This document shows, in pieces, positions 5,112 to 5,903 of a stretch of 5,903 nt of DNA. The DNA is taken from NCBI GenBank assembly GCA_030151105.1, contig JASLEN010000270.1, positions 1 to 5,903 of the forward strand, in the 5' to 3' direction. Position 1 is the stretch's first letter; every line of letters begins with the position of its first letter. The translations under genes were made by a program, and so were the position numbers. Origin of the DNA: Dysgonomonas sp. Lineage in GTDB: Bacteria; Bacteroidota; Bacteroidia; Bacteroidales; Dysgonomonadaceae. The notes under the pieces are model-generated. The model saw only the letters and a list, made by a program, of their open reading frames with translations, was not told the DNA's origin and ran no database searches.

Positions 5112-5903
5112 ATGAAAGCATTTTTAGACGATAACTTTGTGCTAGAAAATAGTGAGGCAGAATTGCTTTATCATCAGTTTTCCAAGCATTTACCTATTAT
5201 AGATTATCATTGTCATCTCGATCCTAAAATGATTGCCGAAGATTATCAATTCGATAACTTGGGCGAAATTTGGCTTGGTGGCGATCATTACAAATGGCGT
5301 GCTTTGCGTGCTAATGGAATCAACGAAAAATATATAACAGGGAAAGAAACTTCTGACTGGGATAAATTTGAGAAATGGGCTGAAACAGTGCCATATACGA
5401 TGCGAAATCCACTTTACCACTGGACGCATATGGAGTTGAAATCTGCTTTTGGGATAACAAAACTGTTAAACCCCAAAACAGCTCGTGAAATTTTTGATGA
5501 ATGTACGGCTAAACTACGCACGAAAGAGTTCTCGGCTCGAGGCTTAATGAAGCATTATAAAGTAGAAGTTGTGTGTACGACAGATGATCCTGCCGATTCT
5601 TTGGAGTATCATGTGGCGCTAAAAAATGAAGGTTTCGATATAAAAGTATTACCTACATGGCGTCCAGACAAGGCTATGGCGGTCGAAAACCCAGCCAATT
5701 TCAGAGCCTATATGGAAAAACTCTCGCAAGTTTCAGGAGTGCGTATTTCTTCGTTCACAGATATGTTAACAGCTTTGCGTAATCGACACGATTTTTTTGC
5801 GCTGGTTGGTTGTAAACTGTCTGACCATGGAATGGATCACTTTTTTGCAGAAGATTTTACTGGCAAAGAAATTGATTCTATATTCAATAAAGTATATGGA
5901 GGT
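5112..5903 (+). CDS. uxaC: Glucuronate isomerase, 5' part (3' end outside window)
   Basis: UxaC isomerises D-glucuronate to D-fructuronate (and D-galacturonate to D-tagaturonate), the entry step of the pathway. The frame starts at ATG 5112 and stays open to the window end, giving 264 of about 470 residues. The N-terminus carries the amidohydrolase-like metal motif DYHCHL (H33, H35). Other close family matches follow: IWLGGDHYKWRA at about 53-64, NPLYHWTHMEL at about 99-109, FSARGLM, TTDDPADSLEYH, KVLPTWRPDKA and GCKLSDHGMD. The gene starts 7 bases after the uxuA stop, so translation is probably coupled within the operon. No damage is visible in the part shown. Because tagaturonate enzymes (uxaA, uxaB) are absent here, the glucuronate branch is the likelier role. 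Confidence 0.96.
   Translation, partial: MKAFLDDNFVLENSEAELLYHQFSKHLPIIDYHCHLDPKMIAEDYQFDNLGEIWLGGDHYKWRALRANGINEKYITGKETSDWDKFEKWAETVPYTMRNPLYHWTHMELKSAFGITKLLNPKTAREIFDECTAKLRTKEFSARGLMKHYKVEVVCTTDDPADSLEYHVALKNEGFDIKVLPTWRPDKAMAVENPANFRAYMEKLSQVSGVRISSFTDMLTALRNRHDFFALVGCKLSDHGMDHFFAEDFTGKEIDSIFNKVYGG

Overview
The window reads as part of a hexuronate-use locus from an AT-rich Bacteroidota (Bacteroidetes) genome. Supporting signs are an A-rich, weakly Shine-Dalgarno translation context, a Bacteroidota-style promoter (TTG, 20 bases, TAGTTTTG), a typical short signal peptide ending near ...LAAQ, and the gene set SDR mannonate oxidoreductase, uxuA, uxaC. The genus cannot be fixed from the sequence. 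A galactitol-family PTS membrane component is unusual for this phylum and would narrow the search.

Layout, all genes on the + strand. (1) Bases 1-627 are the 3' part of a galactitol-type PTS IIC permease. (2) Bases 682-1584 are kduI, 5-keto-4-deoxyuronate isomerase, with a clear N-terminal signal peptide. A strong intrinsic terminator (1628-1670) ends this unit. (3) Bases 1841-2902 are a LacI-family regulator, preceded by an operator-like site (1714-1728). (4) A 196-base control region (2903-3098) holds a promoter bracketed by two identical 15-base operators. (5) Then follows a tight operon: SDR D-mannonate oxidoreductase (3099-3914), uxuA (3932-5104) and the first 264 codons of uxaC (5112-5903, cut by the window end).

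How it fits together: UxaC, the SDR enzyme and UxuA are successive steps that turn D-glucuronate into fructuronate, mannonate and 2-keto-3-deoxygluconate (KDG). KduI acts on the unsaturated-uronate product released from lyase-cut polysaccharides. The locus is therefore suited to glycans that yield both saturated and unsaturated glucuronic acid, such as glycosaminoglycans or other lyase-cut uronate polymers. Three copies of the core GTGTTCGCAC, one before the regulator and two around the operon promoter, suggest that the LacI-family protein controls itself and the uronate operon. The most interesting point is an apparently exported KduI next to a PTS-type permease. This raises the untested idea that the unsaturated uronate is isomerised in the periplasm before uptake.
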